Positions 49,604-61,980 of a stretch of 64,000 bases of DNA are shown here, piece by piece. Numbering within the stretch: position 1 is the stretch's first letter; each line of letters opens with the position of its first letter. A program made the translations under genes and the position numbers. This DNA is from Pteria penguin (taxonomy: Eukaryota; Mollusca; Bivalvia; Pterioida; Pteriidae), in contig CM068587.1 of assembly GCA_035048485.1 (NCBI GenBank), forward strand, positions 45,445,496-45,509,495, given 5' to 3'. The notes beneath the pieces were generated by a model. It saw nothing but the letters and a program-made list of their open reading frames with translations. It did not search any database and was not told where the DNA came from.

Positions 49604-50652
49604 CTGAAATAAAAAATTCAACTTATATTAAAACTAAACGTAGTATCTTTACTGTAGATTGATGATTCGCCCCAAAGATGCATGCCGACTAAAACCCCTA
49701 CATTAATGGCCGCATTTCTTATACTGTTGCACAGTGAAATAGCAATGCTTTACTGCTTACATTCTGAGAAAAGGTGTACCGATTGAAGGAAGTTTACTGA
49801 TGTCTGAATAAATGGAAGTGTTGTATGCATGAGAAGAAGGGAAACACGGGATGGGAGTTGTGAAAAGGGAACAGAAACAGGTCAAGTCCCCCTTGTAAAA
49901 AAGAGGTTTAACAAGGTGGCTTTTTATACCCTTTATTATAAGTATGAAAGCCATGTGAAAGAAAATTGGGTCACTCGTTAACCCTTAAAAGAACCTTGTG
50001 CTACATATATCCTCCCACGAGTTGCTTTATTTGGTTCATTTAAACTTACAGAATATACTTATCAGGAATACATTAAAACGGAACTTTTCCGTATAACTAC
50101 AATTCTAATACTAGAAAAGTATTTGAACTTATCCCGGCGATGTATGGCGCTGTGATCTCTTGAGTTATGGACAGGACAGTTGCCCTATCAATATCATGCA
50201 AGTAACACGATCATGTTTTGTCAATGAAACATTCTACGATAATCTACATTACTTCAATTCTTTCAATCCAGGGTCCGCGTTTCTTCCCTTTCTTATATTT
50301 TTCATTACTTTTGACAATTCAACGTTCTAAACTCTGAAGTCCCAGTTTATATTAAAGTGTGTAGTGTGGATAGTATATCGTTCAAAAGAATTCACGATAT
50401 CTATGATACATGAAAGTTGCCACGATGTACAGACAAACGCCATGTATCCATGAAATGATGCACATAAGACAAGCCCCCTCCCTGTTCCCTTGCGAGGTTA
50501 TCACGGCTGCACGCGTCCTCATTTCGTGTCATTGAATATTAATACAAGAGTCTAAATTTATCTACGTTACAATGTGTAAGCTATCCTGGAAATATCACAA
50601 TATATATACGTGTATCAATTCGATGTCCTACGCCCCATCTAAATTTCATTCC
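49604..50652 (+). repeat. Divergent satellite fragment
   Basis: Older-type unit sequence, in register with the flanking fragments, carrying tttatttggttcatttaaac and the ttatcacggctgcacgcgt stretch that the homogenised array lacks. Confidence 0.92.
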
Positions 50653-53076
50653 GTAATAGAGTGAATACTTAATTGTAAAGTCTAATATAAAGTTAATTTG
50701 TTTTGTTACACTCTCTACGTCCGGCACGCTGAAAAGTGATTGACTAATAATTGGTTAATCGACATCTTGACTGTTACATTGTCATTTCATGGTTCATTGC
50801 CTCTTGAAACTAAGAGAATGATAAAAGTTGATGTTTTCTACTGAAATAAAACATTTTGAAATGCGTATCTACTGAATAATGCGAATGGGTGGCGAATAGG
50901 AACATGAAGGTAGAGCGATTGCTTTGCATTTCATTGTTAAAACGAGAGTTTAGGACACGTTGTGATTGGTGAAGCACTGATCAACTACTTGTAAGAATAC
51001 GCTAATTCACACGTGTATAACGGTGATTACTGCACGAAATGTGTTGGCCGTATGATAATTCAGACCTAGATTAATATCGTTCTCTGATTAGATGAATATG
51101 ATTAGGCATGATCACGTGGTCAGCCCAGATCAAAGACTAGTCCAGATTTCACACAGGGATGCCCCAAAACAGGAAACATTCGTACTATAATCAAGAATAA
51201 ATGTTTGAAGTTGAAATTCGAATATGTCACTGAAATAAGAAATTCAACTGATATTAAAACTACACGTAGTATCATTACTATACTATCACGGATTCGATTT
51301 TTGTGTGGTTTCTTAATTTGTTTTGGGGTTCGAACTCTCTCCTGTTTGGGTTTCTGGAACTGGGATTGTTCGTATGATCCGTAGTCACCATTGAAAATTA
51401 TGAGAACAGGAATTTAAGGTTTACTTCTTTATTCGTTGACGTGCCAGCATAAAGTGACGCGTAATAGAGTGAATACTTAATTGTAAAGTCTAATATAAAG
51501 TTAATTTGTTTTGTTACACTCTCTACGTCCGGCACGCTGAAAAGTGATTGACTAATAATTGGTTAATCGACATCTTGACTGTTACATTGTCATTTCATGG
51601 TTCATTGCCTCTTGAAACTAAGAGAATGATAAAAGTTGATGTTTTCTACTGAAATAAAACATTTTGAAATGCGTATCTACTGAATAATGCGAATGGGTGG
51701 CGAATAGGAACATGAAGGTAGAGCGATTGCTTTGCATTTCATTGTTAAAACGAGAGTTTAGGACACGTTGTGATTGGTGAAGCACTGATCAACTACTTGT
51801 AAGAATACGCTAATTCACACGTGTATAACGGTGATTACTGCACGAAATGTGTTGGCCGTATGATAATTCAGACCTAGATTAATATCGTTCTCTGATTAGA
51901 TGAATATGATTAGGCATGATCACGTGGTCAGCCCAGATCAAAGACTAGTCCAGATTTCACACAGGGATGCCCCAAAACAGGAAACATTCGTACTATAATC
52001 AAGAATAAATGTTTGAAGTTGAAATTCGAATATGTCACTGAAATAAGAAATTCAACTGATATTAAAACTACACGTAGTATCATTACTATACTATCACGGA
52101 TTCGATTTTTGTGTGGTTTCTTAATTTGTTTTGGGGTTCGAACTCTCTCCTGTTTGGGTTTCTGGAACTGGGATTGTTCGTATGATCCGTAGTCACCATT
52201 GAAAATTATGAGAACAGGAATTTAAGGTTTACTTCTTTATTCGTTGACGTGCCAGCATAAAGTGACGCGTAATAGAGTGAATACTTAATTGTAAAGTCTA
52301 ATATAAAGTTAATTTGTTTTGTTACACTCTCTACGTCCGGCACGCTGAAAAGTGATTGACTAATAATTGGTTAATCGACATCTTGACTGTTACATTGTCA
52401 TTTCATGGTTCATTGCCTCTTGAAACTAAGAGAATGATAAAAGTTGATGTTTTCTACTGAAATAAAACATTTTGAAATGCGTATCTACTGAATAATGCGA
52501 ATGGGTGGCGAATAGGAACATGAAGGTAGAGCGATTGCTTTGCATTTCATTGTTAAAACGAGAGTTTAGGACACGTTGTGATTGGTGAAGCACTGATCAA
52601 CTACTTGTAAGAATACGCTAATTCACACGTGTATAACGGTGATTACTGCACGAAATGTGTTGGCCGTATGATAATTCAGACCTAGATTAATATCGTTCTC
52701 TGATTAGATGAATATGATTAGGCATGATCACGTGGTCAGCCCAGATCAAAGACTAGTCCAGATTTCACACAGGGATGCCCCAAAACAGGAAACATTCGTA
52801 CTATAATCAAGAATAAATGTTTGAAGTTGAAATTCGAATATGTCACTGAAATAAGAAATTCAACTGATATTAAAACTACACGTAGTATCATTACTATACT
52901 ATCACGGATTCGATTTTTGTGTGGTTTCTTAATTTGTTTTGGGGTTCGAACTCTCTCCTGTTTGGGTTTCTGGAACTGGGATTGTTCGTATGATCCGTAG
53001 TCACCATTGAAAATTATGAGAACAGGAATTTAAGGTTTACTTCTTTATTCGTTGACGTGCCAGCATAAAGTGACGC
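50653..53076 (+). repeat. Exact-looking 808-bp tandem triplication across a satellite/LTR junction
   Basis: Units 50653-51460, 51461-52268 and 52269-53076. Each holds 631 bp of satellite followed by the first 177 bp of the LTR beginning tatcacggattcg (LTR starts at 51284, 52092 and 52900). The three units look identical by eye. The join gacgcg/gtaatagag shares cg between LTR and satellite. Only the third unit runs on into a complete LTR, so duplication followed insertion of the retroelement. Confidence 0.95.
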
Positions 53077-53624
53077 GCTGGGCACGGACGCGGAGTTCTT
53101 GGACCCTCGGACATTAGCTGGGTCCCAAAGAGGTTAATTAATTATCATATAGTATATAAGTATTTAAACTCTTATAAATACCTTTCCTGGCCTCTGCCAG
53201 GCTGTGACGTAAAATACCCGACTTACACAATGGCAGGTTTCTTAAGGGTAATCACAATAATTTACCTATGTAAGTATATGTAACGAGAATTGGGATAAGC
53301 TCACAGATAAAGAATATCCAGGGTCGGAATCTCGAAAAACAACTTGAGGTGACCAGAGGAATTAGATTACGTAATAAGAGTAAACGACGCGACGAGTTAC
53401 AAAAGAAACAATTTCTTTACCCAAATTAAAATGTCAGCTTATCTTTACTAAGGGATTAAGTGACCGCTGTTAGATAAAAAGTCAATTTACTTATTGTGAT
53501 AAAAGGAAACTGTATTGAAATTTGTAAATAATTGATTCAATATTCCTAAATCTAAAATTGAGGAAAATAAGAAAAATGCCATAAAACTATCTGTAAATCA
53601 TGAAGATAAAAATAATTCATGATA
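52900..53624 (-). repeat. 3' LTR (left copy), 725 bp
   Basis: Matches 61981-62690. Immediately inside it lies gatccctccttag, i.e. a purine tract on the coding strand. It contains a TATA-like atatagtatataagtattt at about 53147-53165. It has 19 bp (about 53172-53190) missing from the other LTR. Confidence 0.95.
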
Positions 53625-53640
53625 GATCCCTCCTTAGTCC

Positions 53641-54055
53641 GGGAATCTTCGTCCCCGAAGATTGTAAATAAAAACATATACAAAATATTGACATTTTAAG
53701 GCGATACAAAAAATACAAAAGGAAAAATATCAGAAAAATGCTACAACATGAACACTTGAGAAGTTTGATAGAACACAATGTACACGAATATCAATGACTC
53801 AATTCATACAATGATCTAAAAATAGTATATTTCTGACAAAAATGTATGTACAAAAGGGAAAATGCAAGATATTTGGGGGGGGGGGGGGCGTTTAAAGAAG
53901 AAAATAAGTATATACATAACACATGAGTTGAAATACCGATTGAATGCAGAATTGACAATGTACCGCTGTCTACATCATACACAGAATTTGTAAGAAAAAA
54001 TGTCATACTCAGACTCATACACTCTCAATTAGTCATGATTTCTCGCCAAATGTTA
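53641..54055. other. Non-coding 3' region of the retroelement
   Basis: Between the end of the envelope-like gene and the polypurine tract. AT-rich, with a run of G near 53876-53888; no gene recognised. Confidence 0.5.
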
Positions 54056-56450
54056 CTACAATAATTTGAAATAGATATGATGGGATAACATAAAATAAGC
54101 CGAATATGGTTGGCGAAGAATGCGTCTAATTTTTATTGCTTGATAGGGAGATATGCGTATGGTTGTAGGTATGTTTAGGGTCTGTTCAGTGTATGCGTTG
54201 GTGACTATGAACTTAGATGAGTATATGGTAAGTGTGTTCCAATAGTAAAATGAAGATGTTACTATAATGTTCTGTTTGTCCTGTGGTGGTGTTATGTTCC
54301 AGTTCTCTGGGCAAAGTTGGAGTTCGGACAACTTAACAAGAGTGCATTCAGCTCCAGTGGTGAGTTCGAGATGTATGGCTGTGTTATGTGTGTTTGAATT
54401 TATGCCACAAGATAAGAATGAGTGAAAACATGATAATCGATGTGATGACAGAGAGTGAAACATAAGGCCAGGGGGTTGTAAATGAGTTGTAAATGTGATC
54501 CGCAATAGTTTTGGGAGTCACAGTGCCTTGGGGACGAGGGAAAATGAGGGACGGGTTTGGATGGGGTGTAACAAAGGCAGATGCTGATTTGCTAGCCTGT
54601 AAGAGGAGTAGGGAGGAAGTGAGGGTTCGGATTTTAAAACATGACCAGACCTCGAATGCGAGCGATAACCCAGCAACGCCTGACGCTACTACAGCAATGA
54701 TACCACTGGTGTCTGGCCATGAGTCTATGGCAAATTCAACCTGTCCTGCCAACATGGATTCTGAAAGGGACGTGAATGCCATCTGGTCTTTTTTGCAAAT
54801 TTGGCGAGTCTTTTGAGACTTAAATGTTGTTGTTGATCATTGAGTAAATACTTAGAGAAAGAATGGTTAAATATCTTGAAGTCGGGAATCTTCATATCAA
54901 GTGCGTTCTGAAATACGGTGTCACCAAAAATGGTTGAATGGGAGTTTTGGTCAAAGAGTTCTTGGATGAGAGCTATATTTATGGGATGTAGAACGGAAAC
55001 GGAATCAGTATTATTATGACAGTCACCCACTCTAGGTGGAAAAAAAGGTCACCTGATGCCAGTGAACACATGCATGGGACATTAATAACACAGAAAAGGC
55101 AGACTTGCATTATGCGTTGTCCAGACTGACAACCTAGGGCTATCATATTTGTTTTGTATAGCAAAATTGTAGAGGGGGATAACTCTGTAATGGTTGGTTT
55201 AATAACTGCATTCATAAATCGGAAATCACATGATTGCTGTACTACAGCTTTGCGGTTACAGAAAATAGCCGATAAACAAGAGGGGGATACCGATGATGTT
55301 AGAGTCATCTGAAATTGGCAATATAAGGTATCCTTGCCTGAGCATTTAACAAGGTCTTTAGAAGATAGAGTTGCGAAATGTTGATTGTTATTTGTGTGAA
55401 TGAAATGATCGGGTAAGTTCAAAAGCTGTGTGGCGTGATCCGATTTGGAAGTAACTGGTACTGGAAAACAGTAAATCCGGTAGAGTGATAGAGGTGTTTA
55501 AAAGGAGAAATGGGAATTTTAAGAGTAATGTATAGATTTGAATGTAGCCTGGCATAAATAAAGTCTGCATTTGAATAATAATAAGTAGGGTCTTTATGAA
55601 TAATGTTGAACATAGAAAATTTTGTGTCTATAATGTTTTGAATTTGAGTAATTGAAGAGTGGATGTCATTTGGTGATCAGATAAAGGGAGATAATTTTCC
55701 TTTGATTAAATTGTGAATACCTATGGTTAAATGTTCTAAAGTTTGATCTAATTTCGAAGATGCATTATCTGTTGAATAAAAAGAGTTTCAAGAACCATCA
55801 TCTCATGGCTTAACGAATCAAAAGAGGAACTTAATAGTTTCGATAAAGCAACTGCATCATTGTGATTTTGTTTGACTGCTTTCATGGTGTTTTGAAACCT
55901 TTCGTCAACTGTAGAGATAAAAGATGACAAGTGCTTCTCCTGCGTTGCCATTGCCTTAGCCATGTTAATATTATTTCTGTTCAAAGTTTGCATGTGCCTT
56001 TTTAGTGTGTTGATATCGTCCGAAATAGCGGTACAAAAGAGCGATTTCGAAATTTTACCTACAAAGTCAAACAAGCCTCGTTTTGATCTTGAATTACCGA
56101 AGTATGGGTTCGCCTTTGGCAAGGTGGTTGCCGGTATGAGTCTGTGGATTTCGTGTACTGTCTGGTTCACATAGGCTATAGATTGTTCTTTAAGTTCATT
56201 TAATGCATTAATAACTGAATTTGCTTTGTTACATACGGATTCTTGATGAACTCAGCGGGCACTTTCTTGCAGGTGAATTTTCTTTGGTAAATCGATTTGA
56301 AAGGTGTGTATCCAAAATTCCTGTCCCATGTCTATGTTTGCTGTTTTGTGGAATGTTATTCCATAGTTGACTCTTTGTATGGTATTTGGGATGACCGATG
56401 CATGGATACAGCAGAGACCGCACAACAGGGCCACTATAGGAAAGTTCCAT
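54056..56450 (-). pseudogene. Envelope-like gene (class I fusion type, baculovirus-F/errantivirus-like), broken
   Basis: From about 56450 a hydrophobic leader and a short surface part; then in 56170-55748 a furin-type R-S-K-R site (about 56089-56078), a glycine-led fusion-peptide-like stretch and heptad-rich helices. A cysteine-rich section follows at 55422-54979. Two hydrophobic segments follow in 54782-54384: one containing AVVASGVAGLSLAF, and a membrane anchor SVITSIIMFSLILIL ending in basic HKFKH. A further domain of about 110 residues (LELTTGAEC, CPENW) ends at 54056. Reading frame changes near 56200, 55745, 55400, 55000, 54760 and 54450 show decay. The same order occurs in 31215-33560. 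Its role in an intact relative would be membrane fusion at entry. Confidence 0.75.
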
Positions 56451-56665
56451 GGAAGTCCAATGACACCTAAGGAGGAGAAGAAGAAGATGTTTAGCTATTT
56501 TGTACTAGTGCCAATATTTTAGCCGGCCGACAAGAAAAGCACTAAATCAACATTAGTTGAGATTTCGACACATAATACAAAGCAGCCGAACAATAAAAGG
56601 TAAAGAGTGCACGTAATTTATAGGTGTCAAGGGACTTGTGTAAAACTTTACTTATTAAACGTGAA

Positions 56666-57913
56666 TTATTTAAAGCATGTTCTTTTCTTGTTCTTTTTGC
56701 GTGTTCCTTTTTGTGTGGTTGTGGTGTGAAATGCTCTAAGAAGTGAAGGGTGTAAGTTTTCTTCGGGTTCCCATGTCCGTTCGCTGTATCCTTGCCATTT
56801 CACCTTGTAATATTTCTTACCATTTATCCAGTTGTAGCGAAAGAGCTTTTTGACTTTATAGTGCGTAGGGTTGTCTGGGGTAGTAGTGGTCACATTGTGT
56901 TCCCTTGAGGTGGTTGGCTCAGTAGACTTGGTGGTTTGTTGTTTGATTAACTCCTTTGATCGAGTGGTTGTCTTACCTTGAGGGTTGTTTATTATTGGTT
57001 TGTTTTTCGCAGACTTAGGCGGCATCCCCGTTGCCATTGTGGTTGTCAAGGTTGACGTGGGTGTTGTTATCGTTGACATCTTAGTCGGTGCGTTTGAGAA
57101 CTTGGTTGTCAAGGGAGGTTTCTGAATTGCCCGGGTTGATGATTCGGTCATCACTGTTGAAGGGTTGGTTCTTAGGGTTCCGGGGATGGTTTTCAATGTT
57201 GAGGGATTGGTTGTGGGGGTTGACAGGTTGGTTGTCATAGTCGGTAGGTTGGTTGACGGGTTGGTTGTCATAGTCGATTGGTTGGTTTTCATAGTTGACG
57301 TATTGGCTGTCATGGTTGATGGGTAGTAACTCTGCATCTGCGTGTTACCAGAGGTGTGTAGATGTGGTCTGTTGTCTGGGTCATGAAAGTGATTGAGTCG
57401 CTTTGCATTTACATATGCTTTGAATTCCTTGTGGTCCGAGAATTTCCTAAGTTTGAAGGAGTAGTTTGGACCTGTCGCTGTGATGTAGTATGGACCATCC
57501 CATGGGCATTGTAGTTTGGGTGAGAGACCTACAGGTACTTTAGTGGTGTGAAGTAACACTAGATCTCCCACCTTGAAGTCTGGAATGGAGGCCTTTTTGT
57601 CATGTTGTTTCTTTTGTCTGTCCTGAGCTTCTTTGATGTTCTTGGCTGCTATCTGTTGCATCATTTTAAGATGGTTTAGTAAGTCTGTGACATGCACTTT
57701 AGCATCCTTGTTCATACCTTCCTTTGGAATGAGTGATGTGTCAAAGGGGAGGTTCATTTCACGTCCGAATACCAGTTGGTGAGGTGAGAGGTCAGAGGAT
57801 TGTGTTGAGGGGCTCATCCGTAAAGCCATCATAACGCCCGGTAATAGGTTAGGCCAGTTTGTTGCTTGTTGATGTAAGCTCGTAAGCACTGTGCAATGGT
57901 GCTGTTCATACAC
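56666..57913 (-). pseudogene. Integrase C-terminal part with GPY/F region and chromodomain
   Basis: A frame of 415 codons overlapping the end of the integrase core (57829-57913). It contains SDLSPHQLVFGREMNLPFD, a coiled linker, the GPY/F-type module (GDLVLLHTTKV, WDGPYYI), a long threonine/proline/serine-rich linker with degenerate STMTTNP-type repeats (about residues 200-300), and a C-terminal chromodomain at about residues 350-390 (YYKVKWQGYSERTWEPEENL). Chromodomains guide integration toward particular chromatin marks in chromoviruses. Joining to the upstream integrase frame needs a shift near 57870. The envelope gene follows about 215 bp downstream. Confidence 0.88.
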
Positions 57914-58577
57914 TCACATGTGGCATTTGTCTGTGGGTGATATGAACTCGTGTAGTGTCTAGTTACTTGAAAACACTCACAAACTTCTGTAACTAACTTA
58001 CTTAGAAAGTTTTGCCCTCGATCACTTACTATAACTCGTGGTGCACCATACCTTGCAAAAATCTCTGAATATAAGATTCCTCCAATTTCGTTAGCTTCTT
58101 GAGATTTCAATGGAAATGCCTCTGGCCATTTGGTGAAGGAGTCGACTACCAATAGAATGTACTTATGACCTTCCGTAGAGGTGGTAAGAGGACCCAGAAT
58201 GTCAATATGCAACCTAGAAAAGGGATCTTCAATGGGTAAGCTTGTTAGGGGGATATGTGAAGGATGGTGGGATTTCTTGACATACTGACAGGGGCCGCAT
58301 GCTCTTATGTAATCTGCTGTGTTCTGATACATTTTGGGCCAGTAATATTTTAATTGTATAGTTCGGTAGGTTCGATCTAAACCCAGGTGTGTACCTCCAG
58401 CGACACTATCATGGTATGAGCGTAACATGTTGGTACCGCTAGCTGTTTGAGATACTGATGTGTCTGTAAGACATTTTTAGACCTAGGCTGATAAAAATGA
58501 TACAATACCTCGTCACGTAAAACATACTGATCGCTCTCAGACATTATTCTGTCTCTCTCTGGCTTACCTTCAGGCAA
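57829..58577 (-). pseudogene. Integrase zinc-binding and catalytic core
   Basis: Two frames: 58577-58377 (N-terminal, VLYHFYQP) and 58428-57829. The zinc-binding HHCC motif is split across them, with CGPCQYVK as its end. The DDE catalytic triad is visible: Asp in LHIDILGP, Asp in VIVSDRGQNF and Glu in the NATCECMN stretch after HPQTN. WPKMYQ and SFTKWPEAFPL are typical Ty3/gypsy landmarks. A frameshift near 58400 separates the two parts and another lies near 57870. Confidence 0.88.
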
Positions 58578-58714
58578 TGCACTATGCAGCAGGTAATGGT
58601 ATATTGGGCCAAAGTCCCTGCACTCACCTTGTAATTTACCAATAGTGTCAGGAATATCAATGTTGAGAATGCACTGTGTGACCGGCTCTGCTTCTGAGTT
58701 GTCATAAACAAAAG

Positions 58715-59158
58715 TTACCTGATTATGTTGTTTGCTGCGTGATCAGTGATAACTTTGAATGGCTTACCTGTTAGGTAGACATGGTAGTGTTTGATGCCCT
58801 CTATTATGGCTAGGCATTCCCTTTCGGAGATAGAATACTTACGCTCGTTTGCATTTAGTGACCTTCCGCCATAAGCAATTGGTCTATCTCTTTTGTGGTC
58901 GTCTATCTGACTGAGAACATAGCTAATAGCAGTACCTGTGGCATCAGTCGTAAGGACGAGTTGTTTTGCAAAGTCTGGATAAGACAACACAGGAAGTGAA
59001 CTTAGAGCATCTTTAAGATTTTGAAATGCAGTCTCGCACCCACTGTTCCAGTCAAATTTTGTATCTTTGCACAGCAAATTGGTAATTGGACTGATTATAC
59101 TACCGTAGTTTGGAATAAACTTTCTGTAGTAGTTGGATAACCCCAGGAATTCTCTCAT
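58715..59158 (-). pseudogene. RNase H region of pol
   Basis: Begins with the RT thumb/connection landmark REFLGLSNYYRKFIPNY, then TTDATGTAISYVLSQ (catalytic Asp), YSISERECLAIIEGIKHY (catalytic Glu) and VITDHAA (catalytic Asp). This is the Ty3/gypsy RNase H order. The frame ends at a stop at 58715; the next recognisable part starts at 58577, so about 140 bp carries shifts or loss. Confidence 0.88.
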
Positions 59159-59208
59159 GTTTCTTGTGGATCGTGGGGTGGGAAAGGATCTTACCGCATC
59201 CGTTTTGG

Positions 59209-59952
59209 CTACATAACCTCTATGCCATGCTTACTAATTACGTGACCTAAATATTGAACTCTCTCCAGAGCAAAAGAACACTTTTCAGGCTTTAAGGTCA
59301 GACCAGCTTCCTTCAGACGGGAAAATATTTCCGAGAGGTCTTTAATATGTTGAGGTAATGAGTGTGAGAATACAAGAATGTCATCAACATAAATCAGACA
59401 AGTTTTCCAATTAAGGCCGCGCAAGACTTGGGTCATGAGAGCTTGGAAACTGGCAGGGGCATTTACAAGCCCGAAGGGCATTCTTCTCCACTGAAATACG
59501 CCTGTAGGAGTTACAAATGCAGCTTTGTGAGCTGTTTCCTGGTCCATCGGTACCTGCCAATAACCTGAAGCAAGGTCAAGAGTTGAGAATATCTTGGGCC
59601 TAGCATTACCTATGGTATCGAAGACATCTTCAAGTCGAGGGAGGGGGAAAGTAAATTGCTTGGTTACAGCATTCAACTTCCTGTAATCGATGGCAAAGCG
59701 GAGCTGACCATTCTTTTTCTTGACCATGACTACAGGACTTTGCCACATAGATGATGACGGTTCAATTATACCTGTTTCCAGCATTTCATCAAGTTGTCTA
59801 TTCATGTCTGCATTGGTTTCAGGCGATTGACGGTAAAACCTTTGACGCACAGGTGGGGCTTCACTGGTTCCAATGCGGTGTGGTTGTAGATTGCACTTAC
59901 CGAGTTCGGAAAGACTGTTGGAAAACAAGTTACTGTTTTCAGATAGGAACAT
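59209..59952 (-). pseudogene. Reverse transcriptase
   Basis: Uninterrupted for 247 codons and covers the RT palm and fingers: LRFAIDYRKLNAVT, FSTLDLASGYWQVP (first Asp), RRMPFGLVNAPASFQ and the active-site LIYVDDILVFS (YVDD at about 59392-59381), then LGHVISKHGI. A stop at 59209 separates it from the RNase H frame. Ty3/gypsy assignment is firm. Confidence 0.93.
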
Positions 59953-60047
59953 GTGAAGTGACTGTTTGTCTTGTTCCGATAGATTACATTTATCAAGGTC
60001 AAATGTGATTGGCTGTTTATTGTTTACCTTTGGGTTGGATACCTGTG

Positions 60048-60824
60048 TTATTTTGCGTTCAGTAGCATAATTGAGTCTGGTTCAACAAGAGATGCAAGTG
60101 CAATGACTTCACCTGCAGGAAGGTTAATTCGTTCATCTGTCGGATTGATAACCTGAAGAAAGTTATCTCCCAATGATGGGTCTACAAGGCATTTTCCTCC
60201 CGCGAGGCCTAGGTGTGGTAAAAGGGGCATGGGCTCTAGAATAACATGCGATTGATCTGACATGTTTGATACCGAGACAAGGATAGAAGTGACAGAAATT
60301 GGGGAAATAGATGTGTCAAATCTGACACAGACTGAACCCGTGTTGGTTTCTATAGCATAGATTTCGGCTGTTTCCGGATCTTTGAGAAAAGGGCATTGTT
60401 ATTGTTTTTGTCAAAAGTGAAAGTACCACTGTTTGCTTCAAGAAAATCTAATCCTAAAATAAGAGCTCTTGGGCAAGTTTGAAAGTACTGAAATTTATGA
60501 TTGTGATTTTCTGTTGAAAGTTGTTGAAAGTGACCGGGAGAGAGCAAGACTGCGACACTGATTATCGCCAAATCCCATTACTGTAACAGTGACTATATCA
60601 ATTGCATCCCTTGACTGCAACTGATGTCTATCAACACCAAGGCTAGATAGGATAGTGATAGCTACGCAGGAAACCGTGGCTCTCGAGTCAATTAATGCTT
60701 GCATGGGGTGACCATGCGCCAGAACACTAACTGTATTCCTCTTTACAGGCATAGCTAAATTAACAGAAGCAAGAAAGGTTGAATTTTCTGAGCAAGGGAG
60801 AGATGAAACAGAGCTAAGTGACAT
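60048..60824 (-). pseudogene. Aspartic protease region and protease-RT linker
   Basis: 60824-60495 contains ALIDSRATVSCVA at the protease active site; the usual Asp-Ser/Thr-Gly-Ala is altered, with arginine in place of the glycine. The following ALILGLDFLEANSG (the ILG-D strand of retropepsins) is in another frame (60571-60350). 60263-60048 carries the linker before RT. At least two frameshifts lie here, so the enzyme is inactive. Confidence 0.82.
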
Positions 60825-61034
60825 GACCTCGTCTTTAGTTGGTTTACATTGTGATGCGTCTATGGGATGTAATTTAGCCTACTTGTAATATGTACTGGAA
60901 TTAAATGTCTTGTGGTGACTATCCTGTGAAGGGATAGGCGCGTGTCCCTAGTAAAAAGATTGGTAATTACCCTGAGTATGTGGTTGTTGTTGGTGTTGTG
61001 GTTGTTGCTGTCTGCGTTTTCTTGAGCAAACTCT
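60825..61034 (-). other. Gag-pol junction with in-frame stop codons
   Basis: The gag frame (61035-61952) continues in the same phase into protease but is crossed by stops at 61035-61037, 60948-60950 and 60879-60881. The first falls inside the last zinc knuckle. A glutamine/proline-rich linker lies between the first two stops. Confidence 0.75.
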
Positions 61035-61952
61035 TTAAAAGTGGCCAACTATTTTACAAAAATGGCAAATAACATTATATGCAGGACAATTTTGGCGAGA
61101 AAAGCATGACTTACCGCAACCACGACATCTTCTACTTGTGACACTTTCATTCCTGCTCTCGACCCCTCTCTCATTTCTCCATGGTGTTCTCCCAGCGTCC
61201 GCTATATGCGTTTCACGTAATGTTTCACGTGATTGTCTACTGTGTTCCATGTTTCGCGAAATCGCGTTAACTTCTTGTCTCACAGTGTCCTTTAACACGG
61301 AACGTATGGCTGCGCATAGCTCAGCCATGGAGCCTACCGACGTGTTATTGTCACTGCACTCAATTTCAGTTTTCGCGAGCATAACCGCGTGTCGCAGCTC
61401 CCTAAAGGTCCTCGGTTCTTTTACAAACACCTTTCCCATCAGATTTCTTTGCAGTCCATTTATAGTAAATTGAACTTTGTAAAGTTCTGGCAGTTCGTCC
61501 GCGAGTGCTGCTTTCTCTGCCCTATTCAGATAGGCTTCTATATTTTCACTCTCCTCTTGTTTGATCCTCAGCATTGACATGCTGAATGAAGGAGGGTTGA
61601 ATCTTTCCTTTAATGCTTCCGCGAAGCATTCCACTTGACGATTTGTTAATGTGTGAAACAAGGTTAAAGCTGTTCCGTCCAGCGAACATGCCACGGTTAG
61701 CATTGTCTCTTCATTGTTTTTATTGTTCAGTTTTCGCCAGGCTTCAAGATGTGCCAACCAGGTGATAGGCGATTCAGCTCCATCACAACGTTTCAATTTG
61801 ATGGTTGAGATTTTGTGGTTGCTAACGGTATTGTCTATTGATGACTCGTCACTAGAGTAGACAGTTACACTAGCAGCGGCTAGCCTGGTACTTCTCGTTT
61901 GCACTCTCTCTGGCGTATAGTTTATTGGTCTGCCTTGACCCTGTCTGTTCAT
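61035..61952 (-). pseudogene. Gag protein, truncated in its zinc knuckle
   Basis: 305 residues from ATG 61952 (the open frame extends 27 bases upstream without an ATG). The middle has the retrotransposon gag capsid pattern (ESPITWLAHLEAWRK, then LKERFNPP, QEESENIEAYLNRAEKAA, LYKVQFTINGLQRNLMGKV), followed by a charged linker. The end has zinc-binding cysteines (CRGCGKSC, CPAYNVICHFC, GHF). The stop at 61035-61037 lies between the knuckle's His and its last Cys, which is still encoded just downstream, so the stop is probably a mutation rather than a normal gag end. It lies 29 bp inside the 5' LTR. Confidence 0.88.
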
Positions 61953-61980
61953 GTGGACCGTCCCGTCTTCATCCACCAAC

